Shown here piece by piece: positions 1-7,942 of a DNA stretch of 64,000 nt. The notes under the pieces are model-generated. The model ran no database searches. It saw only the letters and a program-made list of their open reading frames with translations, and was not told where the DNA came from. Both the position numbers and the translations under genes were made by a program. This DNA comes from Branchiibius sp. NY16-3462-2 (GTDB lineage Bacteria; Actinomycetota; Actinomycetes; Actinomycetales; Dermatophilaceae), in contig NZ_LVCF01000042.1 in NCBI RefSeq assembly GCF_001594145.1, positions 124,001 through 188,000 of the forward strand, written 5' to 3'. Within the stretch, counting starts at the first letter, position 1; each line of letters starts with the position of its first letter.

Positions 1-459
1 ACCGCGAGCGGCACTTTCCGGTTGCGCCGGGACTGTGCAGCGGCGTACGGCACCCTCCGTCAGGCGGCAGCCCGGGCGGGGCATCCCACCGGTTTCACTA
101 GCGCCTACCGGTCCTACGCGGGCCAGTTGTCGCTCTACAACTCCTACGTACGAACGCTCGGCCGGGCCGGTGCCGATCGGCAGTGCGCCCGTGCCGGTCA
201 CTCCGAGCACCAACTAGGACTATCCATCGACCTCAAGGGGTCCGTGGGGACTTCTGCTCTGGCGCAATGGATTTCGGCCAACGCGTGGCGGTACGGCTTC
301 ATCGTGCGCTACCCCAGGACGGCGACCGCGGTGACCGGTTTCGAGTGGGAGCCCTGGCACGTGCGGTATGTCGGGGTGCCCCTGGCGACCGATTTCACCC
401 ACCGCAGGGCAACCGCGCTCGAGAGCTACGTCGGGCTGCCGGCCGCGCCTACCTACTGA
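1..459 (+). CDS. VanY-type D-Ala-D-Ala carboxypeptidase, 5' truncated by window edge
   Basis: The C-terminal 152 residues of an M15B zinc peptidase; the frame is open from base 1, so the start lies upstream of the window. Such enzymes trim the terminal D-alanine of peptidoglycan stem peptides outside the cell. Visible family signatures are the SAYRSY substrate loop (about nt 97-117), SEHQLGLSID, which supplies the first zinc His and the Asp ligand (about 199-228), and EPWHVRY, with the catalytic Glu and the last zinc His (about 349-369). The stop overlaps the stop of the convergent SGNH gene by a few bases. A TTG at 22 could serve as a start but would remove the beginning of the domain. D-Ala-D-Ala versus D-Ala-D-Lac specificity cannot be read. 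Confidence 0.85.
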   Translation, partial: TASGTFRLRRDCAAAYGTLRQAAARAGHPTGFTSAYRSYAGQLSLYNSYVRTLGRAGADRQCARAGHSEHQLGLSIDLKGSVGTSALAQWISANAWRYGFIVRYPRTATAVTGFEWEPWHVRYVGVPLATDFTHRRATALESYVGLPAAPTY

Positions 460-1280
460 CCGGCTGCCCGGCGGATCTCGACAGCGTCGCCGCCGTAACG
501 GCGAGCAAGCCGCTTCATCCCATCGGCCGGGCGGATCAGCTCCGGCCACTTGGGGGTGAGGGTGTCCCCTTCCCGTACGCCGCTGACTCGCCTGCGCAAC
601 AACGGCACCACCTCGCTGCGCACCCAGCGCGATTCTTCGCGCAGGGTTTGCCCGATCGGCCGGGATTCGAAGGGTGGGAACTCGGGCAGTTTCAGCGTGT
701 GCGGGATGCCGAGTTCAGCGAGGATCGCAGCCGCCATGTGTTTGTGGCCGGGTCGGGACATGTGGATGCGGTCGAAGCTCCACAGTCGACGATCGGCGAA
801 CGTCGACATCCGGTCGTGGTCGATCAGGATCGCGTTCTTGTCGCGGGCGATGTCGCGAACCGTATTGTTATAGAACGCGATTCGTCGTCGCACCGGTTCT
901 AGGATCGGGCCACGGGTGGCGTCGTAGGCGGTGAAGAGGACGAGCTGGGCGTCCGACGCGTGAAGCCGGTCCACAGTCTGTTCGTACAGGTCCATGACCT
1001 CGGCCATATTGACCCGCGCGGTCAGGATGTCGTTGCCGCCGGCGTAGAAGCTCAGCACCGTCGGCCGTAGGGCTAGGCCATCCTCGACCTGTTCGTCGAC
1101 AACTTCGCGCAGGTATTTACTGCGGATGGCGAGGTTCGCGTAACGCCAGCGATCGTCGTACCGGCCCAGTTGTCGTGCCATCCGGTCGGCCCAGCCCCGG
1201 ACCCCGTTGGGATAGAGCGGGTTCGGGTCACCCACGCCCTCGGTGAAGGAGTCACCGATCGCTACGAACCTCCTGCGCAT
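453..1280 (-). CDS. SGNH/GDSL-family hydrolase
   Basis: A 275-residue esterase or lipase-like hydrolase of the SGNH fold. Block I is GDSFTEG with nucleophile Ser11, block III is GGND (81-84) and block V is Asp170-x-x-His173 (FDRIHMS), so the catalytic set is complete. No signal peptide is seen, so it is probably cytoplasmic; the substrate is unknown. I chose the ATG at 1280 because the catalytic block normally begins about ten residues in, and because TACCCT ends 7 nt upstream on the minus strand, the pattern of a leaderless transcript. An upstream in-frame start at 1313 would add 11 residues with no recognisable function. Confidence 0.85.
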   Translation of the reverse strand: MRRRFVAIGDSFTEGVGDPNPLYPNGVRGWADRMARQLGRYDDRWRYANLAIRSKYLREVVDEQVEDGLALRPTVLSFYAGGNDILTARVNMAEVMDLYEQTVDRLHASDAQLVLFTAYDATRGPILEPVRRRIAFYNNTVRDIARDKNAILIDHDRMSTFADRRLWSFDRIHMSRPGHKHMAAAILAELGIPHTLKLPEFPPFESRPIGQTLREESRWVRSEVVPLLRRRVSGVREGDTLTPKWPELIRPADGMKRLARRYGGDAVEIRRAAGQ

Positions 1281-1287
1281 CGATGGC

Positions 1288-1293
1288 AGGGTA
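1288..1293 (-). promoter_or_regulatory. Putative -10 box of a leaderless promoter (SGNH hydrolase)
   Basis: Read on the minus strand the hexamer is TACCCT, 7 nt before the ATG at 1280, with no Shine-Dalgarno sequence. This matches the actinobacterial TANNNT leaderless arrangement. Confidence 0.4.
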
Positions 1294-1390
1294 GGCGCGG
1301 TGGGCGAGCACAAGGTGTCTTAGAGGTGGCCGGCGCGCGGCCGGTCGCCGACGTTTGGTGACGCGTGTGAGCAGACCTGCGTCCAGACCC

Positions 1391-1429
1391 GGAACGGCCC
1401 TATCGCCGTTGCTTCACTGAGGCCGTTCC
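1391..1429. terminator. Inverted repeat, possible terminator or element end
   Basis: GGAACGGCC (1391-1399) and GGCCGTTCC (1421-1429) are perfect 9-bp inverted arms around a 21-nt loop. It lies in the 258-base gap between the SGNH gene and the pentapeptide gene. The rest of that gap shows no convincing gene. There is no T tract. Confidence 0.35.
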
Positions 1430-1538
1430 TGTCGGCGTTTCTTGCGTCTATTCGAGGTCAACGATGAGGTCGGTGATGGTGGTGGTGTGGGCGTAACCTC
1501 GGACCGGGAAGCTTCGTCCTCACCAAGTAGAGATAAAA

Positions 1539-2435
1539 ATGATCCAGGCACTACGACAGCGCTGGCAAACGCAAGAGGGTATCACGCTCAAGCGACAGGT
1601 ACGCCGATGGCTGGCCGGGCAATCTTCTCGGCCGCAGGTTCCATTGATTGATGGCAAACTCGACCTGCGCGGAATGCGAATCACTTATAATGAAGTCGCG
1701 AGTTCTGCTGGCGAAGTCGGTGTCGTGGACACCGAATGGCAGGGTCTTGATCTTCGGTACTCTGAATTGTCTCACCTCCGATTTTCTCGGGCGAGAATAG
1801 TGGATTGTGATCTGAGTGCTGCCCGTTGTGACGATCTAAGGTTCTGGGGTAGCGCCATTCAAGATAGCGACCTCAGGTCCGCGTATATTCGCGATTCTAA
1901 CCTTGGAGCAATCGAAGTGGTCGGCAATGAAGCCACCACCTGGGAAAAGGTTGATCTCCGACGTTCGAAGATCAAGTCGGCGCACTTCACTCGATCGAAT
2001 TTGTCTGCTGTTCAATTAAGCGGCGCACATTTAACGGATGTTAGCTTCGTGGCCTGCGACTTCTCCTCCGTAAATTTCGACTGTACTCTTCGCCGAACCC
2101 GGTTCGAAATGCTTGATGTTCGCTCACGGGCTATGACGAAGAGCTATCCCTCATTCCACGGGGCTACCTTTGAAGACGTGTTCCTTTCCCTGGGGAGGTA
2201 TTCAAAAGAAGATTTCGATCCTGGCACGGCTGTCATTATTTCCGAATTTAGTTCGAATTCGGCTGAATTCCTAAATCGGTTAGAGGACGATCAGAGACTT
2301 AGTGCTGAGATTTTGCGGGCGATAATACACCAATACGCTGGCAGGTCTTTTCCGCAAGGGGAGGACAAAGTATTTCTGCTCAATGATTCGAAATTCGACG
2401 ATCAAATAGGCGAGACTCTACCTGAACTGTTGTAA
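1539..2435 (+). CDS. Pentapeptide-repeat protein
   Basis: A 298-residue protein whose central part (about 60-200) has the five-residue periodicity of pentapeptide repeats, with Leu or Phe at the centre of each repeat (for example LDLRYSELSHLRFSRA and CDLSAARCDDLRF). These repeats form a right-handed quadrilateral beta helix; functions known in the family include DNA mimicry protecting gyrase, but most members are uncharacterised. The C-terminal ~90 residues (EFLNRLEDDQRLSAEILRAI and on) are helical and repeat-free. Codon usage is clearly more A/T-rich than in flanking genes (ATA, TTA, AAT, AAA codons), suggesting horizontal acquisition. An AAGTAGAGATAAAA stretch precedes the ATG. Function not assigned. 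Confidence 0.7.
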   Translation: MIQALRQRWQTQEGITLKRQVRRWLAGQSSRPQVPLIDGKLDLRGMRITYNEVASSAGEVGVVDTEWQGLDLRYSELSHLRFSRARIVDCDLSAARCDDLRFWGSAIQDSDLRSAYIRDSNLGAIEVVGNEATTWEKVDLRRSKIKSAHFTRSNLSAVQLSGAHLTDVSFVACDFSSVNFDCTLRRTRFEMLDVRSRAMTKSYPSFHGATFEDVFLSLGRYSKEDFDPGTAVIISEFSSNSAEFLNRLEDDQRLSAEILRAIIHQYAGRSFPQGEDKVFLLNDSKFDDQIGETLPELL

Positions 2436-2543
2436 CGAGCAGGGGGTTGGCGTGGTTTCATGTAACGGGCACGGTCAGATATCGCTCGCGGAGGTGATCG
2501 CGACCGATACCCATGGCGTGATGAGTAGGCGAGGCAACGCAAT

Positions 2544-3116
2544 TTGATGGATGAACTTGATTTCACGCCGACTTTGGGGGATCTAGGATATCGCAAGGTT
2601 GGCCGACAGGGTTGGGTCCGGTCATATTCGGAGGTCGAGCATGTCGTCTCTCCGTCCCGCCGAGCGTCCAGGGTCAGATTCCAATGGGGATTGGTTGTCC
2701 CTGGGGCAGTGGATCCGGTGTGGGACATTACTTATACACCTGGTGCCGTTGAGGGAAGCGTTATGACGGGGACGGCTGCAGGACTTCGCCACTCAGATGG
2801 CGCTCGGTGTACGCCGGAAAGTCTGGTTGCCAATCCTTCTGCCGTCATCAGTCGAGATATTGACAATATGGACAAGTTTATGTCGCAGTTCACTACGCGA
2901 CGCAGCATCGCTGACTTCCTCATACACGACTTCGATAATTGCGATAGGCGGTATGTCTTTCCGGGGAATGAGACAGCTTGCCTATTAGTGATCGCCGTTC
3001 TTCTTCAAATTGATGGAGATGAGCGCGTGCGGCAATTCACGGAAGAGGCATGTTTGAATCTGGCAAAAGTTTCAGGTCCGCTCTCTCGCCATCGTATTGC
3101 AGCACTCCGCGGGTAG
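2544..3116 (+). CDS. Hypothetical protein of the AT-rich island
   Basis: A 190-residue protein that I do not recognise with certainty. The opening, LGDLGYRKVGRQGWVRSYSEVEHVV, resembles DUF4304-like proteins, which begin with a short helix, a Trp/Arg motif and a strand reading a buried hydrophobic core; this is a weak resemblance. No signal peptide, membrane segment or catalytic motif is visible. Its base composition matches the preceding pentapeptide-repeat gene and differs from the rest of the window, so both probably arrived together. Coding-like sequence continues beyond the stop in another frame (to about 3262), so the C-terminus may be frameshifted. Confidence 0.55.
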   Translation: MMDELDFTPTLGDLGYRKVGRQGWVRSYSEVEHVVSPSRRASRVRFQWGLVVPGAVDPVWDITYTPGAVEGSVMTGTAAGLRHSDGARCTPESLVANPSAVISRDIDNMDKFMSQFTTRRSIADFLIHDFDNCDRRYVFPGNETACLLVIAVLLQIDGDERVRQFTEEACLNLAKVSGPLSRHRIAALRG

Positions 3117-3321
3117 CGCCGGAGAGCGAAGAGTCGCTTGTGGCGCTAGCTTCTGCGGAGCAACGTGATGCCGAAATGGCGGCGCTTGGCCAGCAGTATG
3201 TGCGGCTACAGGCTCGGGGCACCGTTGGAATAATCTGCGAGTTCAGCCGTCGGCGTCGTTGAAGTTTTTCCTTATCTAACGTGGACAGCGCTGAGCCGCC
3301 GAAACGGATCAGGTTCTCCCT

Positions 3322-3555
3322 TTGGGCGCACGAGCCATCCTGGCGGCGTTACTGGTAGGCGCGAGCGGCTATGTGATCTACGGCGTCGTGGGGCTCGCAT
3401 TCGACGACCATGGAAGCCTGATCCACGCTGTGGTGTTCCTGGCCTTCATCGTCCTCTTCGGACTAACGCTGAAGCTGATCTTCTGGGCCGTGCTCAGCGT
3501 GCTGCCGCGGCTATTCCCCGGGCGGTATCAGAAAGGTGAACGAGGGATTGTCTGA
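3322..3555 (+). CDS. Small membrane protein, two to three predicted helices
   Basis: A 77-residue hydrophobic protein with helices at about 5-27, 33-52 and possibly 53-66, followed by a basic tail. The only start in this frame is TTG at 3322. Just upstream, GTG at 3281 opens another frame encoding a short basic leader (PPKRIRFSL) that would join this frame if one T of TTT (3321-3323) were absent. The true start or a frameshift is therefore uncertain. Function unknown. Confidence 0.5.
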   Translation: MGARAILAALLVGASGYVIYGVVGLAFDDHGSLIHAVVFLAFIVLFGLTLKLIFWAVLSVLPRLFPGRYQKGERGIV

Positions 3556-3626
3556 TGGGCCTGAAGGCAGCCTTGCGCCGGAGCGCCAGTGCAGTAGCCG
3601 GCCCTGGAGCCTGGCAGGCTGGGCAC

Positions 3627-3890
3627 ATGGCCGAATACCTCCTGGTTTTCCCCGAGCGCGACGACGCGGACGCCGTCGCTGAGGAACTGCGCGATGACGA
3701 CTTCGCGGAGGTACGAGTCATCCGGGAGGCCCTCGCGGGGGAGGACGACAGCGAGGACCACGACTGGGCGGTGTACGTGCGGGTCGACACCATCGATGAC
3801 CCGACCAGCGCCGTGGCGAAGGCACTCGTCGAGCGCTTCCAGGCAACCGCTGCGGAGAAGGGTGGCTGGCTGGACCAGCATCTGCGGTGA
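3627..3890 (+). CDS. RraB-like small protein
   Basis: An 87-residue acidic protein starting MAEYLLVFPERDDADAVAEELRDD. The order strand, helix, acidic loop, strand (WAVYVRVDTI), helix (SAVAKALVERFQATAAEKGG) fits the RraB fold (regulator of RNase E activity, originally from gamma-proteobacteria). That assignment rests on pattern only. I chose ATG 3627 over ATG 3555 because the 24 extra residues are low-quality and would precede the first strand. Its stop overlaps the GTG start of the next gene (GTGA), so the two are translationally coupled. Confidence 0.55.
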   Translation: MAEYLLVFPERDDADAVAEELRDDDFAEVRVIREALAGEDDSEDHDWAVYVRVDTIDDPTSAVAKALVERFQATAAEKGGWLDQHLR

Positions 3891-4630
3891 GTCTGCCGGA
3901 GGGTCTACTGCTCCTGACCGCGGGCTTCTTCGCCGGATTGGTCGGCTTCGTTACGGGTTTGGCGTCGCTGGTCTCCTACCCGGCACTGCTCGCGGTGGGT
4001 CTGCCGCCGGTCGCGGCCAACGTCACCAACACCGTCGCCCTCGTCGGAGTGGGTGCGGGCGCGCTGGCCAATTCCGGACGCGACGTTTTCAGCTACCACC
4101 GGCGCCGCCTGGTCGTATGGGCCATCTGCTCGATCGTCGGCGGCCTGATCGGCGCCGTCATTCTGCTGGTGGCACCGGCCGACTCGTTTGCGGCGATCGT
4201 GCCCTTCCTGGTCGCGTTGGCCGCACTGGCGCTGTTGCTCCAACCGCGCATCCGGGCCCTGTCGCGCGGCGGTGATGCGCCGCGCGCTTTCGCCGTCACG
4301 CTGCTCGCAGTGTCGGTCTACGGCGGCTACTTCGGTGCGGGTGCCGGGGTGATGTTCCTCGCCGCCATGCTGCTGTTCACCTCCGAATCCATCGTGCTGG
4401 CCAGCATCATGAAGAGCTTCCTGCTCGGCCTGTCCAACCTGGTCGCCGCCATCTACTTCGCGATCAGCGGACCCGTGCACTGGCTGCCCGCCCTGGTGAT
4501 GGGCGCGGGCGCCCTGGTCGGCGGCTACGCCGGGCCACCCGTCGTACGCCGAGTCCCGGCTGATCTGTTGCGCTGGACGATCGCGGCGGCCGGGTTCGGG
4601 CTGGCGATCTGGCTGTGGATCTCCCGCTGA
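3887..4630 (+). CDS. TSUP (TauE/SafE) family membrane exporter
   Basis: A 247-residue integral membrane protein with about eight hydrophobic helices. The repeated sequence GFVTGLASLVSYPALL near the N-terminus and GGYFGAGAGVMFLAAMLL in the second half is the typical internal duplication of the TSUP family, whose members move sulfite, sulfoacetate, sulfolactate or related organosulfur anions. Substrate cannot be inferred from the context. It starts with GTG in a 4-bp overlap with the upstream RraB-like gene. Confidence 0.85.
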   Translation: MSLPEGLLLLTAGFFAGLVGFVTGLASLVSYPALLAVGLPPVAANVTNTVALVGVGAGALANSGRDVFSYHRRRLVVWAICSIVGGLIGAVILLVAPADSFAAIVPFLVALAALALLLQPRIRALSRGGDAPRAFAVTLLAVSVYGGYFGAGAGVMFLAAMLLFTSESIVLASIMKSFLLGLSNLVAAIYFAISGPVHWLPALVMGAGALVGGYAGPPVVRRVPADLLRWTIAAAGFGLAIWLWISR

Positions 4631-4636
4631 CCCGCG

Positions 4637-5038
4637 CTAGGCGGCGGTGATCCGGATGGCGACGCGGGGCGCTTTCGGCTTGCGCCGGACGAACGACGCT
4701 ACCGACTCGACGGCCATGAACAGGCGGAACTCCAAGCCGTACTTCGCCTTCAGCAACGCCGCGACGTTCTCGACGCTGCCCTGGTCCGTCTCGATCGAGG
4801 CGGTGGCTTGAACGGGGACGGCGCCGTCGGCCACCTTGCCCCGCCGCCCGCATTCGACGACCTCGACGCGCGAGGTGTGCCGCAAGCGCTTGAGCTTGGC
4901 GGTGCCGCTCGGAGTGAAGACGACCAGCGAGTCGCCGTCGCGAGCCACCCAGACCGGCGTCCCGACGCCCTCACCGTTCTTGCGGTAGGTGGTCAGGAGG
5001 ATGAAGTGCACGTCGCCGAGGGCCAGCAGGTCGCTCAT
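4637..5038 (-). CDS. PPOX-class F420-dependent enzyme (Rv2061c-like)
   Basis: A 133-residue split-barrel protein of the pyridoxamine 5'-phosphate oxidase-like class. Features shared with the actinobacterial F420/FMN group are ILLTTYRKNGEGVGTPVWV, then a strand ending in TPSGTAKLKRLRHTSRVEV, and a terminal RVAIRITA strand. Members reduce or oxidise small molecules using F420H2 or FMN. The ATG at 5038 places the first helix (LLALGDVHFILLTTY) right at the N-terminus as in the family; a longer form from 5104 would add 22 residues. Convergent with the TSUP gene, 6 bp apart. Confidence 0.75.
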   Translation of the reverse strand: MSDLLALGDVHFILLTTYRKNGEGVGTPVWVARDGDSLVVFTPSGTAKLKRLRHTSRVEVVECGRRGKVADGAVPVQATASIETDQGSVENVAALLKAKYGLEFRLFMAVESVASFVRRKPKAPRVAIRITAA

Positions 5039-5115
5039 GGGCCTAGTCAACCAACGCTCGACCACCCGCAGGAACGTGCGCGAGACTGGAGAGGCGATGG
5101 CCATAGAAATCCAGA

Positions 5116-5136
5116 GTTGAGCGGAATAGGCTCAAC
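5116..5136. promoter_or_regulatory. HAIR-type operator (HspR binding site) upstream of clpB
   Basis: GTTGAGC (5116-5122), seven spacer bases, GCTCAAC (5130-5136): perfect 7-bp inverted arms with the exact spacing of the HAIR element (CTTGAGT-N7-ACTCAAG) that HspR binds before dnaK and clpB in Streptomyces and mycobacteria. A further TTGAGC follows at 5138-5143 and may form an additional half-site. It sits 110 bp before clpB. Confidence 0.8.
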
Positions 5137-5245
5137 TTTGAGCAGGTTGAACTTCATAGGACGTACGTCGGCCGGCCTGTCCCTTGGGTAGGCGCGGGCC
5201 GCCGTACCAGCACTTAACAGACGCACTTGAAGGAGAACCATCACC

Positions 5246-7837
5246 GTGGATCTGCAACTGACCACCAAGGCCCAGGAGGCCCTCAGCGGTGCGGTCCAGC
5301 ACGCGACCGCCGCCGGGAACCCCCAGGTCGAGCCCGTCCACCTGCTGCTCGCACTGGCCGAGCAGACTGACACCACCACCGGTCCGCTGCTTGAAGCGAC
5401 CGGTACGTCCGCCTCAGCGGTCATCTCCGAAGCCCAGCGGCTGATCGGCCAATTGCCCCGCAGCACAGGCGCTTCCGTTGCCCAGCCGTCGATGACCCGC
5501 GAACTGCTCAACGTGCTCGAGCGCGCCCGTCAGGAGATGACGGCGATGGGTGACACGTTCACCTCGACCGATCACCTGCTGCTCGCGCTGGCTCGCACCG
5601 GTGGTTACGGCCTGAACGCCGATGCGCTCGCGGCTGCGATCCCGCAGACCCGCGGCGGCGCCAAGGTCACCACGCAGGACCCCGAAGCGGCCTTCGACGC
5701 CCTGGAGAAGTACGGCACCGACCTGACGGCTGTCGCCCGCGACGGCAAACTGGACCCGGTCATCGGCCGCGACCAGGAGATCCGTCGTGTCGTGCAGGTG
5801 CTGTCCCGCCGCACCAAGAACAACCCGGTCCTGATCGGTGAGCCCGGTGTCGGCAAGACCGCCGTCGTCGAGGGCCTCGCCCAGCGAATCGTGGCCGGCG
5901 ATGTCCCAGAGTCGTTGCGCGGCAAGCGGTTGATCAGTCTCGACCTCGGTGCGATGGTCGCCGGAGCGAAGTACCGCGGTGAGTTCGAGGAGCGGCTCAA
6001 GGCCGTCCTGGAGGAGATCAAGAACTCCGGCGGACAGGTCATCACCTTCATCGACGAGTTGCACACGGTCGTGGGTGCCGGCGCGACCGGTGACAGCGCG
6101 ATGGACGCGGGCAACATGCTCAAGCCGATGCTGGCCCGCGGCGAGTTGCGCCTCGTCGGTGCGACCACGCTGGACGAGTACCGCGAGCACATCGAGAAGG
6201 ACCCTGCTCTGGAGCGGCGTTTCCAGCAGATCTACGTCGGCGAACCATCCGTCGAGGACACCATCGCCATCCTGCGTGGTTTGAAGGAGCGCTACGAGGC
6301 GCACCACAAGGTCGCCATCGCGGACTCGGCGCTCGTTGCTGCCGCATCCCTGTCGGACCGCTACATCACTGCCCGGCAGTTGCCGGACAAGGCAATCGAC
6401 CTGATCGACGAAGCCGCCTCGCGGCTGCGGATGGAGATCGACTCCTCCCCGGTCGAGATCGACGAACTGCGTCGTGCGGTCGACCGGTTGATGATGGAGC
6501 AGCTGCACCTGGAGAACGAGACCGATGACGCCTCGAAGGCCCGGCTGGCCAAACTGCAGGCCGACCTGGCCGACAAGGAGGAGCAGCTGGCTGCCCTCAA
6601 CGCGCGGTGGGAGGCCGAGAAGGCCGGTCTGAACAAGGTCGGTGAGCTCAAGGCCCAGATCGACGAATTGCGCACGCAGATGGACAAACTCGAGCGCGAC
6701 GGTGACTTGGGCGGTGCCTCGAAGATCCGCTTCGGTGACCTCCCGGCGCTGGAGAAGCAACTCGAGGAGGCGCAGGCTGCCGAGGCCAGCGCATCAACTG
6801 CGGGTGCTTCCGGCGAAGGCCCGATGGTCAAGGACGAGGTGGGTGCCGACGACATCGCCGACGTCATCTCCTCCTGGACCGGGATCCCCGCCGGGCGTCT
6901 GCTCGAGGGTGAGACCGAGAAACTGCTCAAGATGGAAGAGGTCCTGGGTGAGCGACTGATCGGCCAGAAGGCGGCTGTCCAAGCCGTCTCGGACGCCGTA
7001 CGTCGTTCGCGCGCAGGGGTTTCCGACCCCGACCGGCCGACGGGTAGCTTCCTGTTCCTCGGCCCCACGGGTGTCGGTAAGACCGAGTTGGCGAAGTCGC
7101 TTGCGGACTTCCTCTTCGACGACGAGCGGGCCATGGTCCGCATCGATATGTCGGAGTACTCCGAGCGGCACGCGGTCGCGCGGCTCATCGGCTCCCCGCC
7201 CGGTTACGTCGGCTACGAAGAGGGCGGTCAGTTGACCGAGGCGGTCCGTCGCCGGCCCTACTCGGTGGTCCTGCTCGACGAGGTCGAGAAGGCGCACCCG
7301 GAGACCTTCGACATCCTGCTGCAGGTCCTCGACGACGGTCGCCTGACCGACGGCCAGGGCCGCACGGTCGACTTCCGCAACGTCATCCTGGTGATGACCT
7401 CCAACCTGGGCTCGCAGTTCCTGATCGACCCGACGGTGACCCGTGAGGCCCAGCACGAGGGCGTGATGGCTACTGTCCGTGGGACGTTCAAGCCGGAGTT
7501 CCTCAACCGGCTCGATGAGATCGTCATCTTCGACCCGCTCAGCAAGGAGGAGCTGGCCTCGATCGTGGATCTGCAGGTCGCTTCCTTCAGCAAGCGGCTC
7601 GCCGATCGCCGGATCACGTTGTCGGTCACCGACTCCGCGCGGCAGTGGCTGGCCGACGAGGGCTACGACCCGGCGTACGGTGCCCGGCCCCTGAAGCGGT
7701 TGGTGCAGAAGGAGGTTGGCGACCAGCTGGCCAAGGAGCTGCTGGCCGGTGAGGTCCTCGACGGCCAGACCGTCGTGGTCGATCATCCCGAAGGCAGCGA
7801 CGGCCTGGTGCTGACCCCGGAGCCCGCCCTGGTCTAA
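5246..7837 (+). CDS. clpB: ATP-dependent disaggregase ClpB
   Basis: An 863-residue Hsp100 chaperone, the usual length. The duplicated Clp N-domain occupies 1-145; NBD1 has Walker A GEPGVGKT at 198-205 and a Walker B ending in DELHT; the coiled-coil middle domain runs from about 400 to 530 (Lys/Glu/Leu-rich heptads); NBD2 has Walker A GPTGVGKT at 606-613, followed by the conserved [27 protein letters not shown] segment split over two motifs. It extracts polypeptides from aggregates with DnaK in the cytoplasm. AAGGAG (5230-5235) precedes the GTG start. The HAIR operator upstream predicts heat induction through loss of HspR repression. The hspR gene itself is not in the window. Confidence 0.97.
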   Translation: MDLQLTTKAQEALSGAVQHATAAGNPQVEPVHLLLALAEQTDTTTGPLLEATGTSASAVISEAQRLIGQLPRSTGASVAQPSMTRELLNVLERARQEMTAMGDTFTSTDHLLLALARTGGYGLNADALAAAIPQTRGGAKVTTQDPEAAFDALEKYGTDLTAVARDGKLDPVIGRDQEIRRVVQVLSRRTKNNPVLIGEPGVGKTAVVEGLAQRIVAGDVPESLRGKRLISLDLGAMVAGAKYRGEFEERLKAVLEEIKNSGGQVITFIDELHTVVGAGATGDSAMDAGNMLKPMLARGELRLVGATTLDEYREHIEKDPALERRFQQIYVGEPSVEDTIAILRGLKERYEAHHKVAIADSALVAAASLSDRYITARQLPDKAIDLIDEAASRLRMEIDSSPVEIDELRRAVDRLMMEQLHLENETDDASKARLAKLQADLADKEEQLAALNARWEAEKAGLNKVGELKAQIDELRTQMDKLERDGDLGGASKIRFGDLPALEKQLEEAQAAEASASTAGASGEGPMVKDEVGADDIADVISSWTGIPAGRLLEGETEKLLKMEEVLGERLIGQKAAVQAVSDAVRRSRAGVSDPDRPTGSFLFLGPTGVGKTELAKSLADFLFDDERAMVRIDMSEYSERHAVARLIGSPPGYVGYEEGGQLTEAVRRRPYSVVLLDEVEKAHPETFDILLQVLDDGRLTDGQGRTVDFRNVILVMTSNLGSQFLIDPTVTREAQHEGVMATVRGTFKPEFLNRLDEIVIFDPLSKEELASIVDLQVASFSKRLADRRITLSVTDSARQWLADEGYDPAYGARPLKRLVQKEVGDQLAKELLAGEVLDGQTVVVDHPEGSDGLVLTPEPALV

Positions 7838-7850
7838 CCGCCGGATCTGC

Positions 7851-7916
7851 CCCAACTTTTGGAACGGGATCCACCTGATTGATGCTGGACGCGGTGAATC
7901 CCGTTCCAAAAGTGGG
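7851..7916. repeat. Large intergenic palindrome, family A (copy 1)
   Basis: Left arm 7851-7875 and right arm 7893-7916 are near-perfect inverted repeats (one mismatch and one inserted base) centred on TTTTGGAACGGGAT. It lies between the convergent clpB and alpha/beta hydrolase genes and could terminate both. A second copy with the same core sequence occurs at 63554-63616, so it is a dispersed repeat and not just a local hairpin. Confidence 0.8.
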
Positions 7917-7942
7917 TAGTCAGAGGGCCGTGGACGCCGTGA

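Noticed and set aside
1448..1522. Short minus-strand frame ending ...YAHTTTITDLIVDLE
   Set aside because: It reads like the C-terminal end of a protein, possibly a transposase remnant, but is only about 25 codons with no homologue I can name; not annotated.
5414..6760. Long open frame on the minus strand opposite clpB
   Set aside because: It is the antisense shadow of a strongly coding clpB; residue composition (Arg/Gly/Val/Leu-rich without domains) is not protein-like.
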